Below, piece by piece: positions 1 to 5,314 of a DNA stretch of 5,314 nucleotides. The DNA is from Oscillospiraceae bacterium (GTDB taxonomy: Bacteria > Bacillota > Clostridia > Oscillospirales > Acutalibacteraceae), in the NCBI GenBank assembly GCA_902796295.1, contig CADBOL010000164.1:1-5314 (forward strand), in the 5' to 3' direction. The position numbers were made by a program, and so were the translations under genes. How positions within the stretch are numbered: position 1 is the first letter of the stretch; every line of letters starts with the position of its first letter. A model generated the notes under the pieces. That model saw nothing but the letters and a program-made list of their open reading frames with translations. It ran no database searches and had not been told where the DNA came from.

Positions 1-466
1 GACTTTCGGGGGAGACTTTTTTGCCGTCGAGAGCGTAGTTTATTTCAATCTCAACGGGCGGTTTTCCGGAGGAAACGCCGCTGTAATAAAGGTCGGTGTC
101 GGTCATATTCCATTTGACGTTTTCGCCGTCGATTACGGGCAGGATTTCGCCTTTTATGTTTTCGATATCCTTAAGGCCGCTCTTATCCTCAACGCAGACC
201 TCGCCCACATCGGTATGAAGCCAGTCGGTAACGTTTACGGTTTCAATCTTGCCGGAATTATCCATGTTGATATAGACCGTTTCGGATTTGCTGACCGAAC
301 CGGGCTTTGCCGTATAGACGGGCTGTTCAAATACGGACCCGGCGGTTTCTTTATTAATTTCCGCATCGGCTCCGGTGTCTTTCGCTCCGCAGGCGGTGAG
401 CCCGAAAAGCAATGCGAGCGCCGTGCCGGCTGCAACTGTCTTTTTTATTATCGAGGATGCCTTCAT
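1..466 (-). other. Putative lipoprotein module with internal start, in frame with the exporter (partial)
   Basis: From the ATG at 466 (residue 704 of the exporter frame) the protein looks like a self-standing lipoprotein precursor. It has a basic n-region (MKASSIIKK), a hydrophobic core, and the lipobox L726-T-A-C729 followed by Gly. A low-complexity Asp/Glu/Lys stretch comes next, then a soluble domain with YINMDNSGKIETVNVTDWL at 768-786, the GLKDIENIKG region at 800-809 and DLYYSG at 828-833. From memory, similar VYVN...G...VSDWL and NIKG...W...DIYYQG patterns occur in clostridial extracytoplasmic proteins encoded next to MMPL exporters; I could not check this. A GAGGAG site nine bases upstream of the ATG could start a separate product. 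The domain continues beyond base 1. It could be translated as a fusion only, as a separate lipoprotein only, or as both. The function is unknown; an accessory subunit of the exporter is an inference from position. Confidence 0.6.
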
Positions 467-2575
467 GCTCTTTTTCTCCTCTTTTCTGTTTTCTTTTTTT
501 GTCTTTTTCTCTTTGTCATATGTTGTTTTGCCGATGAGGCTGTCAAAGCAGGTCAGCAGAGCGGGCAGGAAGACGATGATTACAAGTCCGCTGACTATCG
601 CGCCTCTGGCCAGCATGGAACAGATCGATTTTACAATCTCTATATTGCACACGCAGAAAACGCCGAATGTCGCGCTGAAAAAGACGAGCGCGGACTGGAA
701 AATGGATTTGTCGGATGCCTGAGCCGCAATCTGCATGGCCTCGAGTTTGCCGTGTCCGTTTTTCTTTTCCTCACGGTATCTTGTGGTCATCAGTATCGCG
801 TAGTCAACCGTTGCGCCGAGCTGTACGCAGCTGATTATCGTGGGCGCTATAAACGATACATTCGCCCCGGTGAAAAGCGAAATCGCGAGGTTTATGAAAA
901 TCGCAAGCTCAATAGCCGCGACAAGAAGAACCGGTATCGAAACCGACCTGAATATAATCGCGATAAGGATGAAAATCGCCGCTATGGAGATAATGCTCGT
1001 TATCTTGAAATCCCTGTCCGTCACGGTGATAAGATCCTTTGACATCGCGCCCTCGCCCGTGAGATATCCGTTTTTATCGTATTTTTTGAGTATCTGCGTG
1101 AGAGTGTCAACCTGAGCGTTTTCCTCGTCGGAAGACGGTGTGTAAACCGAGTTTACCATCATAAGCTGTTTGCCGTCTTTGAAACAGATATCGCGGATGC
1201 TGTCCGGCAGCATATCCTCGCTTATGGCCGGGCCGACGAATGAATTGAGCGAGATAATCCCCGATACGCCGTCAACCGCCTCAAATTCATCTATCATCTC
1301 GGAAACCCTGCCCGAGGGTACACTCTCGTCAATAATTATGAAATGCGTGGTCGCCATATTGAAATCGCCCTTGAGTTTATTCAGCGCCTGCACCGAGTCG
1401 AGCTGCTCGGGCAGAGCGTTTGAAATCACATAGTCAAGAGGAACGGCGCTCTTTGCGATAAACGAAGGCACTATCAGGGCAAGGAATACAATCGCGAAAA
1501 CCTTGCGGTGTTTTATCACAAATCCGGTCAGGTGTCTGAATGACGGGATGATTCTCTTATGTCTGAATCTGTAAATCGGCTTGTAAAACAGGAGCAGGAA
1601 CGCGGGTAGCACAACCACGACGGTTGCCACGCCGAAAACAACTCCCTTTGCCATGACTATGCCTATATCGAAACCGAGAGTGAGACTCATGAAGCAGAGA
1701 GCCAGGAATCCGAAAATCGTGGTGAGCGACGAGCCGGCGAGCGAAACGAATGTGGATGAAACGGCGTGCGCCATGGCATCCGTCTTGTTATCCGTCTTTC
1801 CGAGCTCCTCGTTGAATCTGTCCATAAGAAACACGGAGTAATCCATCGTGACACCGAGCTGCAGTATCGCCGCAACGCTCTGCGTGATATATGAAATGCC
1901 GTTGGGCATCACAATATTTGTGCCGAGATTGTAGATTACGGCGTAACCGAGCGCCGTTAGCAAAACGAGGGGCAGCACCCACGAATCCATCGTGAAGGAG
2001 AGAGCTATCAGCGCGAGCACAACCGCGATGACTATGTATTTCGGCGCCTCGGAATCGCTGAGCGTCTTGGTATCGGTGATAATCGCCGACATGCCGCTCA
2101 GGAAACACTGCTTGTTGAGCTTCGTGCGTATTTCCTTTATCGCGTTCATCGTCATTGTTGTCGCGGAGCCCTGCTCAAACTGTATCATAAGCAGGGTGGA
2201 TTTGCCTTCATTGGCGTAGAATATATCGGTGAGCGCATCCGGGAGCATTGACTGCGGAATGCTTATATCCGCTATATCGTCAACCCAGGTAACATTCGCG
2301 ACTCCCTCAACGCCGGAAATCTCCTTCTTGACCTTAACTACATCCTTCGCGCTCATATCGTCTATAACAAGGAAGGCGTTTGCAGCGAGCCCGAATTCCT
2401 TATCGAGAATATCCTCGCCTCTGACCGACTCTATATCTTCGGGCAGATATGACATTATGTCATAGTTTACAAAGGTGCTGATATATCCGAAAAACGACGG
2501 GATGAGCAGCAGAGTGGCAACAAGAAGTATGGTTTTCGGATGGCGCGCAATGAAATATGATATTTTTTCAATCAT
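1..2575 (-). CDS. RND/MMPL-family exporter with in-frame C-terminal lipoprotein-like extension (3' end outside window)
   Basis: This is a membrane exporter of the RND superfamily, MMPL branch, driven by the proton gradient; the substrate (lipid, peptide or drug) cannot be read from sequence. The frame is open for 858 codons and still open at the window edge. Residues 1-703 show the duplicated RND layout: TM1 at about 13-33, an extracytoplasmic loop (about 34-178), TM2-6 (about 180-330), TM7 (about 357-374), a second loop, then TM8-12 (about 525-680). Each half carries the expected TM4/TM10 signature with an Asp-Tyr pair: GVTMDYSVF (D245) and GATVDYAIL (D591). A Lys/Glu-rich linker (about 685-703) then leads to M704, a signal-like hydrophobic segment with lipobox LTAC (C729), and an extracytoplasmic domain of at least 129 residues. 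The ATG at 2575 is chosen for GGAGG nine bases upstream and the N-terminus MIEKISYFIARHP, typical of the family. It overlaps the end of the TetR gene by 8 bases, so it is probably cotranscribed with and regulated by it. Confidence 0.9.
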   Translation of the reverse strand, partial: MIEKISYFIARHPKTILLVATLLLIPSFFGYISTFVNYDIMSYLPEDIESVRGEDILDKEFGLAANAFLVIDDMSAKDVVKVKKEISGVEGVANVTWVDDIADISIPQSMLPDALTDIFYANEGKSTLLMIQFEQGSATTMTMNAIKEIRTKLNKQCFLSGMSAIITDTKTLSDSEAPKYIVIAVVLALIALSFTMDSWVLPLVLLTALGYAVIYNLGTNIVMPNGISYITQSVAAILQLGVTMDYSVFLMDRFNEELGKTDNKTDAMAHAVSSTFVSLAGSSLTTIFGFLALCFMSLTLGFDIGIVMAKGVVFGVATVVVVLPAFLLLFYKPIYRFRHKRIIPSFRHLTGFVIKHRKVFAIVFLALIVPSFIAKSAVPLDYVISNALPEQLDSVQALNKLKGDFNMATTHFIIIDESVPSGRVSEMIDEFEAVDGVSGIISLNSFVGPAISEDMLPDSIRDICFKDGKQLMMVNSVYTPSSDEENAQVDTLTQILKKYDKNGYLTGEGAMSKDLITVTDRDFKITSIISIAAIFILIAIIFRSVSIPVLLVAAIELAIFINLAISLFTGANVSFIAPTIISCVQLGATVDYAILMTTRYREEKKNGHGKLEAMQIAAQASDKSIFQSALVFFSATFGVFCVCNIEIVKSICSMLARGAIVSGLVIIVFLPALLTCFDSLIGKTTYDKEKKTKKENRKEEKKSMKASSIIKKTVAAGTALALLFGLTACGAKDTGADAEINKETAGSVFEQPVYTAKPGSVSKSETVYINMDNSGKIETVNVTDWLHTDVGEVCVEDKSGLKDIENIKGEILPVIDGENVKWNMTDTDLYYSGVSSGKPPVEIEINYALDGKKVSPES
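476..481 (-). promoter_or_regulatory. Internal ribosome binding site before the lipoprotein-like ATG
   Basis: GAGGAG lies nine bases upstream of the ATG at 466, the same spacing as the GGAGG before the exporter start. It is also read as Glu-Glu (residues 699-700) within the exporter frame. Since purine-rich Lys/Glu codons can mimic such a site, its use is plausible but not proven. Confidence 0.5.
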
Positions 2576-3173
2576 CTGTTTTCGCCTCCAGAATGTTTGA
2601 AACGGCTTTATTCAGCACCGGGCGGATTTCTTCAAGGGTAAAGGGCCCCGTGCCCATAACAGCTTCGCAACAGACGGAGCCGACCGTTTCCGTGATGAGA
2701 TAAATAATCATTTTTGCCTGTTTTTCGGTATATCCCTCAGCGGTGAAGGCCTCGGTGAATACCGAAACAACGGCGGTGAGCTCTTCGCTGTCTCCCGAAA
2801 CAAACCGCCTGAAACAGGTGGAAAGATTCCTGCTCAGCAGCGCGGCAAGCTCACGGTGCTCCGCGAGATAATCCTCAACGTATTCAGCCATATAAAGAAT
2901 CTTTCCGTTAAGGGTAAAACGCTCCGAACCGGGTGTTTCCCTGAGACGGCGCACCCCTTCACCGAACATTTCCGCCGTCTTGTGAGCGACTATCTGATCG
3001 AGCAAGTCGTATTTATCTTTGAAATAAAGATAAAATGTGCCCTTCGCAACGCCCGCCATTTTCACCACATCGTCAACGGCGGTCGAGGCAAAGCTCTTGT
3101 CAAGAAACAGCGCGGAGGCGGCGTCGATTATTTTATTTCTCTTTATCGTTTTCTTTTCCTCAATATTTGCCAT
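2568..3173 (-). CDS. TetR/AcrR-family transcriptional repressor
   Basis: This is a 201-residue DNA-binding regulator of usual TetR length, predicted to repress its own promoter and the downstream exporter until an effector binds. The N-terminal domain is canonical: a first helix with KIIDAASALFLDKSF (15-29), then a helix-turn-helix with TAVDDVVKMAGVAKGTFYLYF (31-51, recognition helix around AKGTFYLYF) and the conserved FKDKYDLL. The C-terminal ligand/dimer domain (about 65-201) is not diagnostic of a ligand; it has cysteines at 120, 168 and 169. The ATG at 3173 has a TGAGG site with a seven-base gap. Promoter and paired palindromic operators lie just upstream, and the gene overlaps the exporter by 8 bases. 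Family membership is certain; the ligand is unknown. Confidence 0.95.
   Translation of the reverse strand: MANIEEKKTIKRNKIIDAASALFLDKSFASTAVDDVVKMAGVAKGTFYLYFKDKYDLLDQIVAHKTAEMFGEGVRRLRETPGSERFTLNGKILYMAEYVEDYLAEHRELAALLSRNLSTCFRRFVSGDSEELTAVVSVFTEAFTAEGYTEKQAKMIIYLITETVGSVCCEAVMGTGPFTLEEIRPVLNKAVSNILEAKTDD
2585..2589 (-). promoter_or_regulatory. Ribosome binding site of the exporter, inside the TetR gene
   Basis: GGAGG lies nine bases upstream of the exporter ATG at 2575, within the last codons of the TetR gene. The TetR stop (2570-2568) falls just after the exporter start, so terminating ribosomes can reinitiate. This supports translational coupling and decides the start. Confidence 0.8.
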
Positions 3174-3193
3174 AATTATACCTCACAAAAAAC

Positions 3194-3206
3194 TGACTGC
3201 CGGTCA
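3194..3206 (-). promoter_or_regulatory. TetR operator, downstream copy, just past the transcription start
   Basis: On the plus strand this reads TGACTGCCGGTCA, matching the upstream palindrome at 11 of 13 positions, with one mismatch between its own arms. It lies about +4 to +16 relative to the predicted start. Centres of the two copies are 38 bases apart. Confidence 0.75.
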
Positions 3207-3216
3207 TTTCTCGCAT

Positions 3217-3245
3217 ATCTTAACGCAAAAATGACTGACAGTCAA
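3217..3245 (-). promoter_or_regulatory. Sigma-A-type promoter of the tetR-exporter operon
   Basis: Reading the minus strand, -35 TTGACT (3245-3240) and -10 TAAGAT (3222-3217) are separated by exactly 17 bases. Transcription should start near 3210, giving a leader of about 37 bases before the TetR ATG. The -35 box lies within one operator and the other operator follows the start point, so bound repressor would block polymerase. Confidence 0.85.
3232..3244 (-). promoter_or_regulatory. TetR operator, upstream copy, over the -35 box
   Basis: TGACTGACAGTCA is a perfect 6-1-6 palindrome. It overlaps five of the six -35 bases of the operon promoter. Together with the second copy it fits the usual TetR-family autoregulatory site; assignment to this TetR is by position. 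Confidence 0.8.
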
Positions 3246-3291
3246 TATTTTTTGTGCACTATTTACATTCTATTAACAATTGCTTCGTGTA

Positions 3292-4884
3292 TTATTCCGT
3301 AATAAGCTTCAGATACACAGCGCAGACCACGCTGTTATTGAAATCCGCCGGCTTTTTGAATGACTCAATAAACTTCTTCTTTTCTTCGGCATACTCCGCC
3401 TCAAAGCCGTATCTCTTCAGAATATCAAGCTTGATAACGGTCTGCTCGACAGATGTCGCCTCACCCGGCAAAACGAATTTCTTTACCATATCGATCGCGT
3501 TTTCCTCACCGATATCAACGCCCGCCCAGAGCGGAATGAGGAGTGAAAAATCATCGGGGTTCTCGGCCTCAATGCGGGTTGAGCCTTCCCTGTTGAAATT
3601 GGAGATGTTGTATGTATTATTCTCTCTGTCGTAAAAATTGGCGATTATGGTTTTTTCAAGCTCCTTCGCCCTGCCGCTCCATTTCACGCTCTTTTCTTCA
3701 AGGCCGAGCCTGACGGCAAGCTCCGCGGTCGCATTGAACTGATCAAACAAAAACGCATTGACCGCGACAGTGATGATCGGGCGCTTGTCAATCTCTTCAA
3801 ATATCAGACCGCAGTCGGACATTCTCGCGGTAAGCCACCATTTATTGTTGTCCTCAATCGCCTCAAACACATCCCAGCCGAAGCTGTAATCAAAATCTAT
3901 CTCGTTGAGCACCATTCTGCCGAGCAAAGGATAAAAACCGATATCGTTTCTCTCATATGTGGAGCAGATAAGAGGCGAAATCTTGCCGTCGGAGCGGGAT
4001 GACTTGGTTATATTCCTGATAAAATCCTTTGAAACATTTGTGCCGAGCAGCGAGTAGCCGGGGTTTGCAAAAAACAGATCCCAGACCGATGTGTAGGCGG
4101 CAGTCCCTCTTGAGGGGAAGGGCACAACGGAGTTGTCAAATCTTCCCTGCGCCTTTGTGAAATTAAAGAGCATCCCCTTGAGCGCGTAGGCAATATTCTT
4201 TGCCTGCTGCTCATCGGCAGCCTCAAACTCAAACGCCTGGGCATTGTTTCTTATCCACCTGCGGCAAAGGCGCGAGGCCTCCTCGGCCGTCTGCGGGGCG
4301 CAGGCGAGCATATTGCGCACATATTTCGTGGTGGCCTTGAGCGCCTCAAAATCAAAGGCGAGAGTGATTTTGCCGTCTTTTGCCTTTGCTCTGAATCCGC
4401 CGTCTGTCTCAAGGATTCCGTCAATCGCTCTTATTCCGAAAATGAAAGGCACAACCGCATCAGGGTCAAAAAGAGAATTGTTTACGGAATAGCCGTGAAT
4501 AATCAGATATTCGCTGTCGGATGCCTCTCTGTCAATCCACATTTCCGCCGTGGCGGATGAAACGGAGGCGAGCAGCGGAAGCTCCGGAATCCCTTCGCAC
4601 TCAAAGATAAACCCGTCGTTTTTCCAGAAAGCGAGAGTACCCTTGCTGAAACCGAAAACCAGTTTATAGACATTTGACAGACTCGTATTCAGCGGAAACG
4701 GCAGCCCGATAAGACCGTTGAAAACGCTTCTCGTCGAGCCGTTATAGCTTAAATAGAGATTTGATACACCGTTCCTGTTGGGCGACACATTGAGCCCTAT
4801 GCTCGAAAACACGGGGCTGTAGCTGCTGTCGGCATTCGGAAAGCCGGTTATTTTTTTCATTTCCTGATATATCAGTTCCTGCAT
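3292..4884 (-). CDS. Trehalase/GH63-like six-hairpin glycosidase-fold protein, divergent
   Basis: This is a 530-residue protein with no signal peptide or membrane segment, so it is predicted cytoplasmic. The N-terminal part (about 1-200) looks beta-rich, like the sandwich domain of such enzymes. The rest looks helical and recalls the (alpha/alpha)6 barrels of clan GH-G (trehalase GH37, GH63). Evidence is AAYTSVWDLFFANPGYSLLG (262-281), recalling the family's Y-x-WD-x-F-F substrate-site segment; DGKISP (299-304); ARMSDCG (353-359), where the family has the S-G-W-D general-acid motif; VNAFLFDQF (375-383); and FYDRENNTYN (417-426). The Asp of the acid motif seems kept (D357) but its context is changed, and I see no clear Trp-Pro/Glu base motif near the C-terminus, so activity is uncertain. 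The ATG at 4884 is preferred over an upstream GTG at 4902 because GGGAG lies six bases before it. It has its own promoter and is divergent from rmlA. The specific substrate is not assignable; the fold call rests on motif resemblance only. Confidence 0.6.
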   Translation of the reverse strand: MQELIYQEMKKITGFPNADSSYSPVFSSIGLNVSPNRNGVSNLYLSYNGSTRSVFNGLIGLPFPLNTSLSNVYKLVFGFSKGTLAFWKNDGFIFECEGIPELPLLASVSSATAEMWIDREASDSEYLIIHGYSVNNSLFDPDAVVPFIFGIRAIDGILETDGGFRAKAKDGKITLAFDFEALKATTKYVRNMLACAPQTAEEASRLCRRWIRNNAQAFEFEAADEQQAKNIAYALKGMLFNFTKAQGRFDNSVVPFPSRGTAAYTSVWDLFFANPGYSLLGTNVSKDFIRNITKSSRSDGKISPLICSTYERNDIGFYPLLGRMVLNEIDFDYSFGWDVFEAIEDNNKWWLTARMSDCGLIFEEIDKRPIITVAVNAFLFDQFNATAELAVRLGLEEKSVKWSGRAKELEKTIIANFYDRENNTYNISNFNREGSTRIEAENPDDFSLLIPLWAGVDIGEENAIDMVKKFVLPGEATSVEQTVIKLDILKRYGFEAEYAEEKKKFIESFKKPADFNNSVVCAVYLKLITE

Positions 4885-4890
4885 GATTAA

Positions 4891-4895
4891 CTCCC
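4891..4895 (-). promoter_or_regulatory. Ribosome binding site deciding the glycosidase-like gene start
   Basis: GGGAG six bases before the ATG at 4884. The alternative in-frame GTG at 4902 has only A-rich sequence ahead of it and no such site, so the shorter protein is favoured. Confidence 0.75.
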
Positions 4896-4929
4896 GGAAC
4901 ACAGAATGTGTTTTTTTGTGTAGATGTTT

Positions 4930-4958
4930 ATTATACTCTTTTTATCCGGAAATATCCA
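4930..4958 (-). promoter_or_regulatory. Predicted promoter of the glycosidase-like gene
   Basis: A perfect -10 TATAAT (4935-4930) with a 17-base spacer from a weak -35 TGGATA (4958-4953, 4 of 6 consensus). The start would be near 4923, giving a leader of about 39 bases. Confidence 0.65.
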
Positions 4959-5058
4959 TATAAATAAACGCGGGATAAGCCGAAAAGTTAAACAAAGTTT
5001 CATATCGGAAATTGTGCAAATCATAAATCCGCGCCCTCATTCGTAACAAGAATGTAAT

Positions 5059-5087
5059 TTGACTTTAAGAATAAATAATGATAGTAT
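5059..5087 (+). promoter_or_regulatory. Sigma-A-type promoter of rmlA
   Basis: -35 TTGACT (5059-5064), a 17-base spacer and -10 TAGTAT (5082-5087). The start is expected near 5094, about 47 bases before the TTG codon. Confidence 0.8.
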
Positions 5088-5095
5088 AAAATCGG

Positions 5096-5115
5096 CGGCA
5101 ACGGAAGGGTTGCCG
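5096..5115 (+). other. Stem-loop at the 5' end of the rmlA leader
   Basis: CGGCAAC and GTTGCCG form a perfect 7-bp stem around the loop GGAAGG. It begins within a few bases of the predicted transcript start and leaves the ribosome binding site free downstream. No U-run follows, so it is not an intrinsic terminator; a 5' stabilising hairpin or protein-binding element is possible. Confidence 0.6.
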
Positions 5116-5128
5116 TAAAAGTTTCTGT

Positions 5129-5134
5129 GAGGTG
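5129..5134 (+). promoter_or_regulatory. Ribosome binding site of rmlA
   Basis: GAGGTG six bases before the TTG at 5141; this spacing supports TTG as the true start codon. Confidence 0.8.
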
Positions 5135-5140
5135 ACAGCT

Positions 5141-5314
5141 TTGAAGGGAATCATTCTCGCGGGCGGCTCGGGCACCCGACTCTATCCGCTGACTCTCGTC
5201 ACAAGTAAGCAGCTTCTTCCGGTTTACGATAAGCCGATGATATATTATCCTCTCTCCGTTCTTATGAGCGCGGGCATCAGGGATATCCTTATCATCTCCA
5301 CTCCGAACGATACA
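5141..5314 (+). CDS. rmlA: Glucose-1-phosphate thymidylyltransferase, N-terminal part (cut by window edge)
   Basis: This cytoplasmic enzyme joins dTTP and glucose-1-phosphate to give dTDP-glucose, the first step of dTDP-L-rhamnose synthesis for cell-surface polysaccharide. The visible 58 residues hold the family hallmarks: [16 protein letters not shown] at the very N-terminus (nucleotide-binding G-G-x-G-T-R-L loop, residues 8-14), [18 protein letters not shown] (22-39) and [15 protein letters not shown] (44-58). These match the well-known RmlA N-terminus almost without change. The start is TTG with a good ribosome binding site, and translation from it gives the usual N-terminus. The remaining roughly 230 residues, and any rmlBCD genes after it, lie outside the window. 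It is transcribed away from the glycosidase-like gene. Confidence 0.96.
   Translation, partial: MKGIILAGGSGTRLYPLTLVTSKQLLPVYDKPMIYYPLSVLMSAGIRDILIISTPNDT

Noticed and set aside
215..1042. Long plus-strand open frame of 275 codons
   Set aside because: It is antisense to the exporter and its lipoprotein-like extension. The minus strand has recognisable motifs and membrane spans throughout, while this frame reads as Arg/Cys/Tyr-rich with no recognisable domain and no good start signal.
3246..3291. Intrinsic terminator after the glycosidase-like gene
   Set aside because: The only symmetry seen is the short GTGCAC and weak AT pairing; no GC-rich stem with a following U-run. Read-through into the TetR operon is therefore possible.
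2856..3302. Plus-strand open frame across the TetR gene and its promoter
   Set aside because: It lies opposite a clear TetR gene and runs through the operators; composition is not protein-like and it has no recognisable domain.
4885..4902. GTG at 4902 as start of the glycosidase-like gene
   Set aside because: No ribosome binding site precedes it, whereas the GGGAG at 4891-4895 is well placed for the ATG at 4884.
5096..5125. rmlA leader hairpin as a transcription terminator or riboswitch
   Set aside because: No U-run follows the stem, and the roughly 47-base leader is too short for known riboswitch classes with an expression platform.

Overview
The window looks like chromosomal DNA from a low-to-mid GC Gram-positive anaerobe of the Clostridia (Oscillospiraceae or Christensenellales-like gut lineage). 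This is inferred from strong Shine-Dalgarno sites before every gene, AT-rich sigma-A-type promoters, a single-membrane-style MMPL exporter under a TetR regulator, and a lipobox-bearing signal segment. The genus cannot be fixed from the sequence alone.

Layout, right to left on the minus strand. A cytoplasmic protein resembling the trehalase/GH63 six-hairpin (alpha/alpha)6 glycosidases occupies 4884-3292 and has its own promoter. After a 118-base gap comes a two-gene regulator/exporter operon. The gap carries a consensus promoter and two near-identical 13-base palindromes: one covers the -35 box and the other lies just past the expected transcription start. The first gene of the operon is a TetR repressor (3173-2568). 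It overlaps by 8 bases the start of an RND/MMPL-family membrane exporter (2575 down to the window edge). The likely circuit is that the TetR protein represses its own promoter, and with it the exporter, until a ligand releases it.

The most unusual feature is in the exporter. The reading frame does not stop at the normal end of an MMPL protein (about residue 703). It runs on without a stop through a Lys/Glu-rich linker into what looks like a complete lipoprotein start: a GAGGAG ribosome binding site, an ATG, a signal segment ending in the lipobox LTAC, and then an extracytoplasmic domain that leaves the window at base 1. This is either a transporter-lipoprotein fusion, or one open frame that makes both a fused and a free product.

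On the plus strand at the right edge, the divergent gene is the start of glucose-1-phosphate thymidylyltransferase (rmlA/rfbA), first enzyme of dTDP-rhamnose synthesis. It has a consensus promoter, a 7-bp hairpin at the 5' end of its leader, and a TTG start. The stretch 4885-5140 between the divergent genes holds the two promoters, the leader hairpin and ribosome binding sites; I saw nothing else in it.
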